Below are positions 34,466 to 46,924 of a DNA stretch of 64,000 bases, piece by piece; position 1 is the stretch's first letter, and every line of letters begins with the position of its first letter. Source of the stretch: Branchiostoma floridae (taxonomy: Eukaryota > Chordata > Leptocardii > Amphioxiformes > Branchiostomatidae); the NCBI RefSeq assembly GCF_000003815.2, contig NC_049982.1:25042963-25106962 (forward strand), written 5' to 3'. The position numbers and the translations under genes are program-made. The notes under the pieces were generated by a model. The model was not told where the DNA came from. It saw nothing but the letters and a program-made list of their open reading frames with translations, and searched no databases.

Positions 34466-34515
34466 ATGAAATAAAACAGTTACAGCCCCAAAGTTGTAAA
34501 GATAGATTTTATTGC
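34466..34515. terminator. Convergent polyadenylation signals
   Basis: AATAAA on the + strand at about 34471 (crotonase gene) and AATAAA on the - strand (tttatt at about 34508; neuralized-like gene). The two transcripts would end within tens of bases of each other. Inferred from hexamers only. Confidence 0.45.
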
Positions 34516-37500
34516 AGGTTTATTACAACACATTTGGCAAATTGCCCATATAATATATATATAGCTAGCCAGAGAACCAGGAACCCAGGTTTTTAAGGTT
34601 CATACCAATGACATAAGATAGCATTTTTACGACGAAAGGAAAAATTACAAGTCAGCTTAACCTACTACGACAGATATTACATTATTATGCTTAAGAGTTA
34701 CTTTTATATCAACTTAAGAAATTTGAGCTCTTTACATCAAAAATTCACAATGCTTTACAGTTTTTACAACAAAATACAGTATTTCTCGCCACTTAAGCTG
34801 TACTACCATATACTATACAACATAGCCCATTCTTTCTGTGCCATTCAATTCACAGGTATTGACTGACATATGGCATATTCAAGTACGTTATTGTACAGTC
34901 ACTGAAGTATTTCATACAAAAAGGCCTCAATTCACTGATATGCAATGTAGTTGTTCCTCCTGTATAACTATAAGTGAGAACACAGTATTTTGTACAAAGT
35001 TGATATCAAAAAGATATACATGACGTGTTTCAATATTACATGGATGGGTAGAGTGCTGTGAGCAAGTGCTGCTAACAATTTTTAATCTGTAACAGTTGCA
35101 TGGTACATTGAGCATTTCATTCTTCTTGTAACATAACATACACATGTATGGTTGTAATTAAGAAGTCGTGTACCCTCATTCAATTTGTAGATGATCTTCC
35201 ATGTGTGTCCTCTATGTTGTAATTTTCATTTCAAAATGCTTTCCTTCTTTTTCTTTTATTAGACTAGCCCTTACACTGTGAATAAGACTTTCAATTCATA
35301 ACAGCAATATCAAGAGATGCAAAGTACAGTGAATCTGCATTCAGAAGTGAATCTGCATTCAGAAGTGATTATCAAAGAAGAAATATACAAATTATCCAAA
35401 AAGGGGAATCACGCATAATGTATACAAACAAGAAGACTTCAATTTGCAATGAGTGTCATACAATACAAAAATAGACAATAGCTGGCAGTACAATCGACAT
35501 TGCCTAGCTTAAAACATGTTCGGTTGGCTGGTATGATAGATTTAAATCTACAACTTATTATCAACATTGAATATGCTGAATTCCTATTCATCTATTGCTA
35601 GGCAACATACCCAATTTAAAATTGTTTAAATTCTAGCCTTCCAAAATAGCAATTGTACATTTTGTTCAAGTTCTTGAACTGGCATGAATTATGTTTGTAT
35701 TCCACAATAGTAGAGACTCTTCTTTTACATACATGTAGAATTTGGCATACAGTAGCTAAATACAGTCATACAGCTGTTCTGCAAAGTGTACAGACAGAAA
35801 GAAGTTAGGAAACTTAAATTTGATCAATCACATTTTTAGTTCTTTATCAAATTGTATGGTATTATAGATCATTGGATGGCTTATATGTTATGATTTAAAA
35901 TAATGAAACCAAATTTTGCATGATCCTACATTCAAGGGTCGAACATCAGAGATGACTCTATGTGCAAGTGCGTCACAGAACTAGTGCTCTGCCAATGTTA
36001 AGTTTTCCAATTATATATAATACATTACAATCATATTTAAGGAGATGTGATCGACCAAAATCAAATTAACCTCAGAGTCAGAAATGAATTTTTGCCCCCT
36101 TGTCCATACATAACAAACCAAATACTATCATAATATTTCTTTTGTCTTTGTTTAAAGGCAACACATACCCAAACAACCCAACAATTATGTTTACAATATA
36201 GGAAGCTTTTCTGTTTAGTATGGCCAAGCCACTTTAATTTGTATGTTCTCGGATATTAAAAAAAAGTCATGCATATGTATCTTGATACACAGGGTTATTT
36301 TTCAGTTACGGTAGTCGAAATAGTCAGATGCAATTTTTTTCTCCCAGCCCTACCTGATTAGAACCGAGGAAGTAATTTGGTTTGGCCTAACATAATGGAT
36401 AAAAGTCATACACATAATGCAGTATACATTCAACACCAAAAGATATGACATCAACATTGCAAATATAAAGTACAAATACGAAATGAACTTACTTCCTGTG
36501 ACAAGAATGTTGACAATGAAATGTGACATTGTAGAATGGACCTATATAAGCGAGAACAATTTCAGAATGACAACATAATGCACATAACAGCACATTTCAT
36601 AAAATTCTAATCAATGTTAACAATAAGTGGGTCCATGATTCCAACAGCACATGCAGAGTTGTGGATACTATGTAAGTATGTCAAAGTTGAAGACCTTGAG
36701 ACATAAACAAAACACATCTGTACACAAAGCACGTGTGTATTGATTATGGCCTAGACATGAACTGCTTTGCAAGTTTAGGGGTCTTCACCTCTGACCTCGT
36801 GCATGCACAATTACAACCATGAACCTGCCTATTAGAGCCTGATAATGATTTAAATTAACCTTCGATCTATGATCAGTGCTTGAACTACAATGATTGTTTG
36901 GGTATTGATGAAAGGACTGTCAAAAATCTACGTATATAGGGCAGGACTGGCAATACCTCTCATAAAATTCATATTGTTCTTAAACATACACATGGCAACA
37001 TTTGGCATTTCAGCCCTTAATTGATATAAATTTCAGTGTAGACCTAGAAGATACAATGTACATGTATTTCCACCGAATTGTGCTGAAATTAGACTTCACA
37101 ATAAGATAAACAAACTGATTATATTACAGTAATTATTTCCACACATTGGATGCAATATGACAACCCCAAACATAAGAAGTTATACAAACCATATCCAGGC
37201 TATAAGCATTTTTTTGGTAATTATATTTTACAGTAACTAAGCCAAGCATTTCTGTACAAGGCCGAAAATTCTTATGAGTGCAAAGGCTGAAAATTAAGGA
37301 GTCCAACTTCTAAGGGGTAAAACATCTCTTTAGAGGGATCTTTGAGAGGAAAACTGTACAGAAAAAGTGTTAAATGGCTAATCTCCAAGCAGATCCTACG
37401 ATGGCATACGATAGTACCAAACTGGCCAAGGAGTGTAGTCAGCCAAGAGGTGTACATTTGCCATGAAGCCAAACACACTCCTAGGCCGGCTTCACTCCTC

Positions 37501-37587
37501 TGACAGCTTTTGATACTTTCCTATGCTACCGTAGGATCTGCTTGGAGATTATCAAATGACAAGAGGATGGCAAGGAAAACCCTGATC
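34515..37587 (-). other. Probable long 3' UTR of the neuralized-like gene
   Basis: About 3 kb with no exon on either strand between the neuralized-like stop codon and its candidate poly(A) signal. AT-rich. It contains a short direct duplication (gtgaatctgcattcagaa twice, about 35331-35368) and the hairpin MITE at 37380-37550. UTR status is inferred from the absence of a nearer clear signal and is uncertain. Confidence 0.4.
37380..37550. mobile_element. 171-bp hairpin MITE just downstream of the neuralized-like stop
   Basis: Perfect 21-bp TIRs: atctccaagcagatcctacg at 37381-37400 and its inverse at 37530-37549, with one further matching base outside and partial pairing inward to about 43 bp. 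A diverged relative (ctccaagcagatgttggg ... ctccttggagat) lies at 34222-34340. Confidence 0.85.
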
Positions 37588-40500
37588 TCAGGCCTTGAAT
37601 ATCTTGATGATGTCCCGGATGGCACCACGACAGATGGGACACATGCCGCCCCGCTGACGCTTCAGGAGCTGCCCGCACTTGTTGCAAAGACACATGTGTC
37701 CGCAGGGGTACACCGCACTGTCCGTGGGGCGGTCGTAGCAGATGGTACAGTCGCTCCTGCCCCCGGTGCGGGTGCCCACAGTCACTCCTGCGGGGGGTGG
37801 GGGGAGGTTGTGTGTTGTAGGGACGCTGGTGCTAGAACTGTCCGTAGTGTCCTCCAGCTTTTGGACAAGAAAAAAGGGATGATACAATTGTTAATATTTT
37901 CTTCACCACAAAGATGTGAGTTACTGTGTTTTGGTATGTGTATTGTGTGTGAACAAAATGTATGTGTGTCAGAATCTGAGGAACTTGTGATAAATGTACA
38001 AGAGAGCACAACAGAATATAACCAACAGGTAGCTACTCTCATGTCCCTAATAAACGTACCGGGACGTTTATTTTTTTCAGCCTCACAATCCACCCGGTAC
38101 GTTCTTATTTTGGACGGTACGTTTATTTTTTTTCTGAAAATTGGGGCTTTGCTTAGCCAGGACCCTCAAAGAATTGAAGTTTTGGGGGTTTCTGCCCATA
38201 TTTCCGCTATATTTCTGCTCAAAATTCCCTATTTTTCGGGTGAAACGGCGCGGATTTCCATGAGCGCGTACGCGTACGCGGTACTCTTTCGGTGATTTCG
38301 GTCGATCTCGCTATGACGCTACGAAGTAAATGTTGTTCTTGGAGGAAAATAAAACACCACACTGACATTTTGAAATACAATTTTTACATAAATAACTTTT
38401 AGTTTTAATTTAGTAGTAGTTTATAGTCTCTGTTTAATACATCGTAAACCAGCACCTTGCACGAGGAATTTCCGGTCTTGTGGTTCCATGCGCTTTCAGC
38501 AGCGAGGCGGAAGAGTGATTCGTTCACATAATAAATGCTGGACATAAAAATAACAACTATAACTTCGTCTCCCTTGTGATATGAGTTTTGACGTCGCAAA
38601 TTCTCCCAAACGACAGGAATTCGTCGGTAAAAACAGCAAGTTCATAATCATTTCTAAGCATCAAGCCGCCACAAATTCCTTTGTAGATGCATGTGCCATT
38701 ATGCCGAGATGGTCACGTCGAAATAAAACTTTCTTTATGTAGGCTTATTTCTTTGACAAAAATCAACCTTAGTCTAGTTTTCACATAACTAACTTTCATT
38801 TAATAGATTTTAATCATTTTTATACCGTAATCACTGTATTTTATGCTACACATCAGAAATCTTGTTGCGATATTTTACCTTGGTAAAAGTGGAGTCGTCC
38901 ACTGACCCCTAGTGACCTTGTTTATCAGCTGCAGCGACGCCATGTTCGAGAAAACGCAAAGACGGAGATTTCCATTTTTGGCCCGCGGAATACGAAAATT
39001 GGGACAGCTTACATGCATTTCAAGAACCTAAAACATCAGATACATGAACGGACGGTCTATTTGTAAAATCTGCCCATATAGCCTTCCAGTCTGCACAGAA
39101 ATGACGATGTAGAGAAGGGTAGAATTAGAAGTGCAAAGAGTCTGAGATGAGAAAAAAACGCCACGTGAATTCAACAACACTTCGCATAAATCACATAATT
39201 TTGTATAATGTTTCCTTTATTCAATGTCTCCTTCATAAAGAGTCCAAGTTGAACCGACATTTTGCTGATGTAGTACAGAAAAAAAAGTGATTCCCTCGTG
39301 GATAATTTACTATTTAGCGCAGCGTAACGCGGCAGTGTTGGCATAGCGGCCGGACTGAAAATCGTCTGGCCGCGACCGCATTCGACAGGTGACCAATATA
39401 GACTATTTCTTCATGCTTACTGCTAGTAGGTCAACGGGAAAAATCCAAGGGACCGACGAAAACTGACCGCATGGCCAGTTACGTGGCCCCTATACTCAGG
39501 TGACCCTACGACAGGTTTCACTGCGAATTTCAACTTACCCTTTATTAAAAAATTGAGAAAACATCATGATTCGAACAAGATATCTATAGTTCTTCAGCTC
39601 ATCATTTATAGAACTAACTGATGTGGTTCTTAGGCATAAATGAATAAAAAGACCTACCTGCTTATCATCTCCTTTTCTTTGGACAGAAGTAGCATGGTCA
39701 CAGTTAAATACATGTCAATTTGGTAATTTTCCGGGGGGTATGTTTATTCCGGGGGGTACGTTTATTAGATATTGACGATTTGTCCGGGGGGTATGTTTAT
39801 TCCGGAGGGTATGTTTATTAGGGACATGAGAGTACACGTAAAAAAAACTATGTACATCTACGGTACTTACTTCAGTAGAAGATGGTATTGGAAGGGGTGG
39901 GAAGAATGGGTCTGATCTGGATATTTCACTGCTCTGAGCAGAGCTCAAGCCTGATGACCATAGGTTCCCTTCCCGGTCAGACAATGTTCCTAGAAAAAGA
40001 GGGAAAATACATTTGTACATGTAGAAAACATACATACTAAGTCATGCATATGTCCTTGTTTATTTGTATGACTTACTAGAAAGGCAACATTTTTGAAAGC
40101 AAAAAATAATGTTTCCCTGCACATGGTTCAAAACTACTGCTCTTTATTCTTACTCAAACACATCCATACATGGTGACCAGCCCCTCCAGTTCTGTCCTGC
40201 CACTTGCTACATAATGTAATTAAATGCCACAGAGTCTGCTATAAGCATCCAGTAACTGTGGACGTATGGAGACAGCCCTCTGGGCCATGGCCAGGTCTTT
40301 GACCTTATTTCTTAGGAACAGAAAAAGAAAAAGAAACAAAGCAAAAAACAATGTATTTCCCTTGTGAAGGTCAAGATAGAAATCTTTAATCTATGTCAAA
40401 CTTCTGGTAACGGTTTGGTCATGATACATGTAGTTGTACTCACCTAATATTCTAATTGCTTGCGTACTTCCATAGACGTCAAAAACTAGCCACAGTCGTT

Positions 40501-43500
40501 GAGAAACGTCCACGTGGATCAAAACGCCCTTGTCTACGCCATTCACGTGGTGGCGTAGCTCTCCCTCGCTGTTTATCGTGAATGTTAACTGATCTCCTTC
40601 CTCCGGTACTGACAAGTCCTTGTAGATTACCCAGTATTCCGGTCGGTCCATCAGGCTTTCCGAGTCGTCGGGTAAGTCGATAAAAGCGTTCAGATGCTGG
40701 GGATCACAGCTGGTAACGCCAAACGCGAGACCTCCGAGATACCTCGGCGTAACCTCGATCACCTGGACAAATATAGTCTCGTCTACTTCCAGAGGCCGGC
40801 TGGTGAAAGTCACCCCCTTGCAGAATTCATTCCCACGCCTTTTAGCGACCGTTCTGTTTTCCCGAAAGATCACGTTGGCCCCGCTGGTGGTGGAGAATTG
40901 CATTTCCTGTAGCAAGTCGCGGGAGATTCCCCAAACGTCAGACAGGATATCCGGGAGGCGGTGAAGGTTGGGATAGTTGTCGTCGACTTCGTCCGTGGTG
41001 CCTTCTGACTCCAGGGTTAGGTTTTCTAGAGGGTTGTTGGTGTCCAGGAGGCCGAGACGACCCAGAGCGATGTCCGAGGGATCCAACGCCATGGCACCAG
41101 CATCATTGGGGTCCTCCTCTTGGTCTCCATCTGATAAAGAAAAAATCACATCTAATGTTAAATCATAATACTGTATCACTTGTATGGATAAATATATAGG
41201 CTTGCTTTGAAACATTCATTGAAATCTGAATTGAAACAAAAAATCCTAGACACATTATAGAAAAAATTTTCCATCTTGTTGCAGTTCAGAGTGATGGTAT
41301 CAAAGAAAGATGTGGCCCCTTACACAATAGAATTCTTGTGCTTGAATCCATCAAAAGATACATTCATACTTTACAGCCTTACATCATAATAGGGGCAAGA
41401 AAAAAGTTGTAGTCTGTTACATACATCCACCACTTTCCAACAACATGATTCTAGTGCAGGTACTAGAGATATGGAGTTTAGATATAGAGGAGTGCATTTT
41501 AGTATCTAAGCTGGGGAAGTTGGGATCTGTCTTTAGATTAAGAAATTTAAAGTTGTACAATATCTTACCAATGATTTTGATCTCTGTGCTGTTACCGTAG
41601 ACATCCACCAGTCCCCAAAGTGGTGATGATGTGTCCACTCCAGCGAAAAACAGTCCCTTATCCTCATTGTTCACAGAGTAGCAAACACTTCCGTCTCTCC
41701 TGACGTAGTAGCACAGGATGTTGTTCCTCTCGGCATATCTCTCCGGCAAGGCTTTGGCCCAGTATCCCGGCAAGTTCGTGAGATCGGGGCACGCGTACCT
41801 TGGTAGAGAAGCCGCCTGGATGCTGTTGGGGTCCTGCGTGGTGAACCCGAAGCGGATCACGCCGCTCCAACCGTCAGTCGTCTGCGTGAACTTGAGTCGG
41901 ATCTTCTCCTGGATGCGGAAGGGGCGGTCGCTGAAGACGATGGCGTTGCAGAAGCTCTCGGCGCGGCGGGCCGTCTGGCGGTCCGAGGACACGGAGATGT
42001 TGTTGCCGTGGCAGGTCGGGTGGAAGCGCCACACGTTCCTGCGGTGGGAGTCGTACACGTTCTCCAAAACCGGCGTGTCGTTCCTATCGGATTCTGCAAC
42101 AAGGATGGAAATGAAAAATGTTATTATTTGTGGCCTATAAATAATTCATAAGGTGAAGACGTCAATGCGAAAGTCATAAAAATAATGAGATAATTTCAAG
42201 GTTCATACCAAGTACCATCTCATTCTCAATACAAATGTACATACATGTTTAATAATATAATAAAAATAATTCATTGATTTATAGCATTTTGCTTTACATG
42301 TATAAGTTAACAGAAGCAGAACTTTATTTTTCAATCCTTCTTGAATCCAAATTTGAAAATAAATGGCACAATAAAATTTATAACAATTATGGTGTGTCAT
42401 TGAAATGCAATGAAATTAAATTTGGCAAGGAGCGACTTGGCGCAGACTACTACAAAATAAATGTGGCATTCAGCAAAAAATCATTTCATAAGCCATAATA
42501 ATTGATATGCCATTTCAGATATAGCAATGCATGTTCAAAAGATCAGTTCGAAATAGGCAATCAGTCAGTGGCCTCCTTTCGTTGCCCTGTCCTACATTTT
42601 GTAGTCATCATCTGTTTACATAATACATAACATACAGTACAGTCCTCTGACAAGTCATATACATGTACATGTACATAAAATATGTACATACAGCCTATCA
42701 AAGTATCATAAATCCTCCACTTGAGGCTTCAAATGTTGCTGACAATAGAAGAAATTTGCCAAGTAGGTAGATAACATGCTACTACTAGAGGAGTTAGCCA
42801 GCCAAAAACTAAATAGGTGGACTAGAGGGAGTCACCATCCCCTTTGAAGTCCACTAAGTGCTGTTTAATAGGTGACAAGTAGTGAAATAATCCTTGTAAA
42901 TTATGGCTTTGTCAGGAGACCATGATGGGACTGACACTGACCGAAGGCCTTCCTTAGGAAGTTTCCAATTAACAAATGCCTCTTACTCTTAAAAGTTAAA
43001 CAGCGTACAGCGTACAGTTAAACAGTACACTCCAAAGAGGAAAAGATATGTTCCTAAATCTTTGCTGATTATAACAGTACAAGGACAATACTGTTTACTG
43101 CACAGTTAAAAATAGACCTTTTTCTACCTCACAAGTGGCTTGCCCAGCTGCACCCCACTGGGTGCTGAGCTGACTCCATTGTTGAAATAATGCGTGGATT
43201 ACTTTTTACATCGTTTGAAGATGGCAACTCTCTACAGTAGACTAGTACAGGCTCACGACTTTGTTTCCTGTACTGTAGTTTATGGCCAGCCAAATCCTAT
43301 GGTGTGCTATCTGTCAATTTGGCCAATTTTTACTACTTTCCTGCGCAAGTAGTCTGGTCAGAGGTACTAGTATGGACGTACTGTAGACAAATGTTATAGC
43401 AATTGGGTCAACAGTTTTACAACTGCAAAACTAAAATTAACCATTTTTTTGACTAGGATAACAGCCAGAATAGCAACCATACATTCTATCCTGGACTTAT

Positions 43501-46500
43501 CAGGAAGTTATGGTATGTCCTCAAGACCAAATCATTGGGACAAATGTTAAGTTGCTTACCTGGCCAAGCCTGTACATGAAAAACAAACACCATTTTCTAC
43601 TCTGCAGCTCTTTTGAATGTCTCCAACCGACGCCGTATCCTCACAAATTAAGGTGTTCTTTATGACGTAATTGTGACTAACGCAACAGTCTACTCCTATC
43701 ATTATCATCAATGCTATCAAAGGCTGTGCTTTCAAATAACCACCGATATGGACTGAATACTATTACAAATTGCATTACTAATAGAATGCAACATACATCT
43801 TATTTTACGTCTGTGAAAGACTTTCGCAAATCAGTTGAAACCTTACTGGGAATGTATCTCAAGAGAGCATTTAAATTTGTTACTGCCTTGCCTACAGGCC
43901 ACCATTAAAACACTCTTATCTTTACAAGCCTTGTAATAACAGACGCCTGGAATTTCTCTGGATTTTAACAGGTGATTATGTCACAACCTTTGACCCAAAT
44001 GAGGTAATTTGATTCATAGAGGACTGTGGGGTAGGGCTGGGTACCGGTACAGAAAATTCAGGTCCAGGTCCGGTTCAGGTCCAAAGGATTAGGTCCAGGT
44101 CCGGACCTGAACCTGAACCTGATGAAGTATGACTCATACCAATGGTCCATTTCACTACAAAGCGATCTGTTTGGTGGAGTATAAGACTTACACTGGCGTT
44201 TTAAAATCCTTCAACGCTAACTGCACCCGTACGATTGGCTGTAAAACTTGGTAGAAATTACTATAAACTCTACTCTACATCACTCTTGTTATTTTCTTCC
44301 ACCTGCAAGCGCCAAAACGTGTGAATGCCTGATGAAATAATCTGTTAATTTTCTAATCGGTCCAACATCCGGTCCACCTAATTTTTTCAGGTCCGGTTTT
44401 TCTGGACCGGTCCAATAAGAAAAACCGGTTTTGTACCGGTACGCTGTACCGATACCCAGCCCTACTGTGGGGCTTTTAATAATACCCATTTTGGGTACAG
44501 TAAGTACTGAAGGATGTCATGTGACTGGTTTGCGCCCATTTCTGTCCTGGGATTGAACGTTAACTATTGGTAAATTCTTGTACATCCATTAAGTACATCA
44601 TCATGCATGTACAATTACATACTATATTATTAAGTCTTTGGACCAAAAGCAACTGTAAATTTTGAAAAAGCAAATGTTACTTATTCATTATAAAATCACA
44701 TCATACTTGTAAGTAGGCACAAGCATTTCTAATTGTAATAATTGTGTTCCAACTATTGTTTCTATTGAATACTAAATGACACCATGGCCACCTTATTTTC
44801 AACCAGCTGCAAAATTTTCTTACTGCACTGGAAATGTCCAGTACATTTTTTTTCAAGATCCTACATGATGTAGTTTACAACTGCAACATAAACAATTCCA
44901 TCATATTTAGTGGTGGTTAAAACATAGAAACTGAAAGTGAAACTGATTCGTAAAATTTGATTTTACATGTTGTGGTACCAATAGATGCATATTGACAGTT
45001 TTGCACTAATACAGTAGTTCCTCGAAACGATTTAAAGTTCCATTTCTAGTCCAACAAGAAACATGCATCATAGTACAAGGTAGCCTTGGTACCATCCTTA
45101 AAGTTTGTAGTAACCCCTGGCCCCTGGTTCAATCTTTTTGCTTGCATTTACCACAGACTATATATTACTAGTACTAGCCTTTAGAAACATTTTGGGGTGC
45201 AAATAAGAAGCTAAAATGTACAAAGCAAGATTCCATGGCTGTCAAGCAAAAAGACTTAGCCAGAGTTTAATACGGAGGATGGTACTTAGGCTATAATACA
45301 TGGAAATTGCAATGCAAATGTCATTGCATTTATGAATAATCAGAATAGGTCACAAACAAATTGAATGAAATTTGCTCGTTTACTTTTCCAACTGATTTCT
45401 TTATTCAACTTTTGCCCACCTCTAAATCAATTTGTGGGTGGAAGAACTTAATGTTTTCTGATTGCAGGACGACAGTATTCTGATCAAACATTACTACAAT
45501 ACTAGCACAATCTTCCATTCTGACATCTGCTTTGAGACTGACTTAGCAATATATAGTTTGCCCATGCCATGATCAACTCAGTACTAGTACTAGTATAGTG
45601 TAAATGTCCTTCTGGAAAACTGGAACTGTAATTTCCAACACGAAATATAGTGTTAATGTGTTTTCCTGACAGAAAAAACATGGCTCATGTCTGTATGGCC
45701 ATGTAGTCATGTTCAACGATTAATGTTTTGAACCACACTATATAAGTAAATTGTGTGATTACAGTTACCATATCTCTATATATCATTTAAAGTTAAACCA
45801 CAAACTTAAAATGCTGACCCCACACACTATTCTGCAAGCAGATGATAAGTCGGGGGGGGGGGGTGGTTAGAAATCCCTGCAACTACTATCCCTCCAACCA
45901 AGGACGTTATAACGTCCTTGCTCCAACCCAACGTCTGCTTGGTGAATACGCCCCATTTGCCCTTCTTGCAGAATTAACTGCACGCTAACCTAACATGATT
46001 CGTGGTACTCAAATTAGACTTTGAGTCGATATGAAACTGGTTCAACCTTTGAACTTTCACAAGTGCCAGTTGCAAATCATACGGCGAAAAAAATCATACA
46101 ACTGGCCTTTTCAAAGTTCACATGGAGAGGAACTTACTAGTACTCTTTTCTTTTTTTCTGATTTTCTAACATATAAAAATGACAAACCAATCCACCTAGT
46201 TATGTAGTATCATTCCAAAAAGTGAAATTTATTATAATCGTTCATAAAATCTTGACCTCTGAGTCTGAGTAAAATTATGATCATCACTTCATCACTATAA
46301 AAATTATAGGTTAGGAAATGATAATTGGACACAGATTATGTACCTTAAGTTTATAACAAACGACCAAATACAGAATTGTGAAGAGTTTTGCTTTCCCCCA
46401 TTTAGGCACAAGTCGGGAAAGAAAAATCACTAGACAGTTACGTCATGTGCGGATGTGAAAACATAGCACAAGAATGAGCAACACATCATGGCGGTTTCCT

Positions 46501-46579
46501 TAGCTCATACACCAGACATTTTCCCTCAGAATAACCCGAATTTACCTCTTTCTGGCGACGTACTGCTGCTGTTTCCCAT
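37588..46579 (-). CDS. NEURL1: Neuralized-like E3 ubiquitin-protein ligase
   Basis: Five coding exons: 46579-46546, 42093-41569, 41130-40444, 39989-39871 and 37857-37588, all joined in phase 1 except the last (phase 0). Total 1635 bp, 544 aa. The protein starts MGNSSSTSPERESD, a candidate N-myristoylation site as in vertebrate NEURL1. NHR1 in exon 2 has RRAESFCNAIVFSDRPFRIQ, then WSGVIRFGFTTQDP, YACPDLTNLPGYWAKALPER and PLWGLVDVYG. NHR2 in exon 3 has GNEFCKGVTFTSRPLEVDE and RLWLVFDVYGSTQAIRILG. The C-terminal RING in exon 5 reads DCTICYDRPTDSAVYPCGHM then CLCNKCGQ...CPICRGAIRDI, with all C3HC4 ligands present. Neuralized proteins ubiquitinate the Notch ligand Delta and promote its endocytosis. 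Whether this is the single pro-orthologue of NEURL1/1B is inferred, so the symbol is approximate. Intron 1 (4.45 kb) and intron 4 (2 kb) carry MITEs. Confidence 0.93.
38036..39832. mobile_element. 1.8-kb DNA transposon with 20-bp TIRs
   Basis: CTCTCATGTCCCTAATAAAC at 38036-38055 and its perfect inverse at 39813-39832, flanked by TA on both sides. Subterminal direct repeats occur near both ends: ccggtacgtttatttt types at 38058-38135 and ccggggggtatgtttatt types at 39729-39815. No transposase frame; non-autonomous. Located in intron 4 of the neuralized-like gene. Confidence 0.85.
40168..40310. repeat. Dispersed repeat shared with the FBXO39-like gene
   Basis: The segment atggtgaccagcccctccag...cataatgtaattaaatgcca...tctttgaccttatt matches 55012-55108 (atggtgaccagaccctccag...cattatgtaatcaaacacca...catcgaccttat). 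Both copies lie in the flanks or introns of minus-strand genes. Confidence 0.6.
44024..44472. mobile_element. hAT-like MITE with 8-bp target-site duplication
   Basis: The element at 44032-44464 starts tagggctgggtaccggtac and ends gtaccgatacccagcccta. It is flanked by the direct 8-mer ctgtgggg (44024-44031 and 44465-44472). Eight-bp duplications and this TIR style fit the hAT superfamily. The inside is dominated by ggtccaggtccgg/ccggacctgaacc repeats. In intron 1 of the neuralized-like gene. Confidence 0.85.
45826..45945. repeat. Short inverted-repeat element with 20-bp palindrome and poly-G
   Basis: Imperfect inverse ends attctgcaagcagatg and cgtctgcttggtgaat, a run of G at about 45853-45864, and the perfect palindrome aaggacgttataacgtcctt at about 45900-45919. 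Confidence 0.5.
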
Positions 46580-46924
46580 CCTGAGAAGTTTGGACAGCCA
46601 CTGGTGAAGATTTCAGTGGCAGACAGGGTTGTTTTTGGTGCTAGATTCGAAGCAGAAGACAGACTTTTCCAGATTGGCAAGTTGTGTCCGCCATTTTGTG
46701 CGCTAGGAACGATGGGAGATTTTTTGTTTTGGGTAAATATGGCGGGAAATTTAAATGGACGGGTGGTTTCAGATAAAAAGTTTCTATAATGTACTTAATG
46801 GCTTTATCGTTCTTGTAGCGTACGTAGTCAAGTGGACCAAGAGGTTGGTAGTTTAGGTCAACTGTTCATTTGACTAAAAGAGCTTGGTAATTTTTCCCGT
46901 GCAAATGAACCTGTAGAAATGAAC

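Noticed and set aside
37510-38295. 261-codon + strand frame
   Set aside because: Antisense of the neuralized-like RING exon running on into a transposon; the minus strand carries the conserved RING.
40694-42140. + strand frames of 60-140 codons
   Set aside because: Shadows of the NHR exons on the opposite strand.
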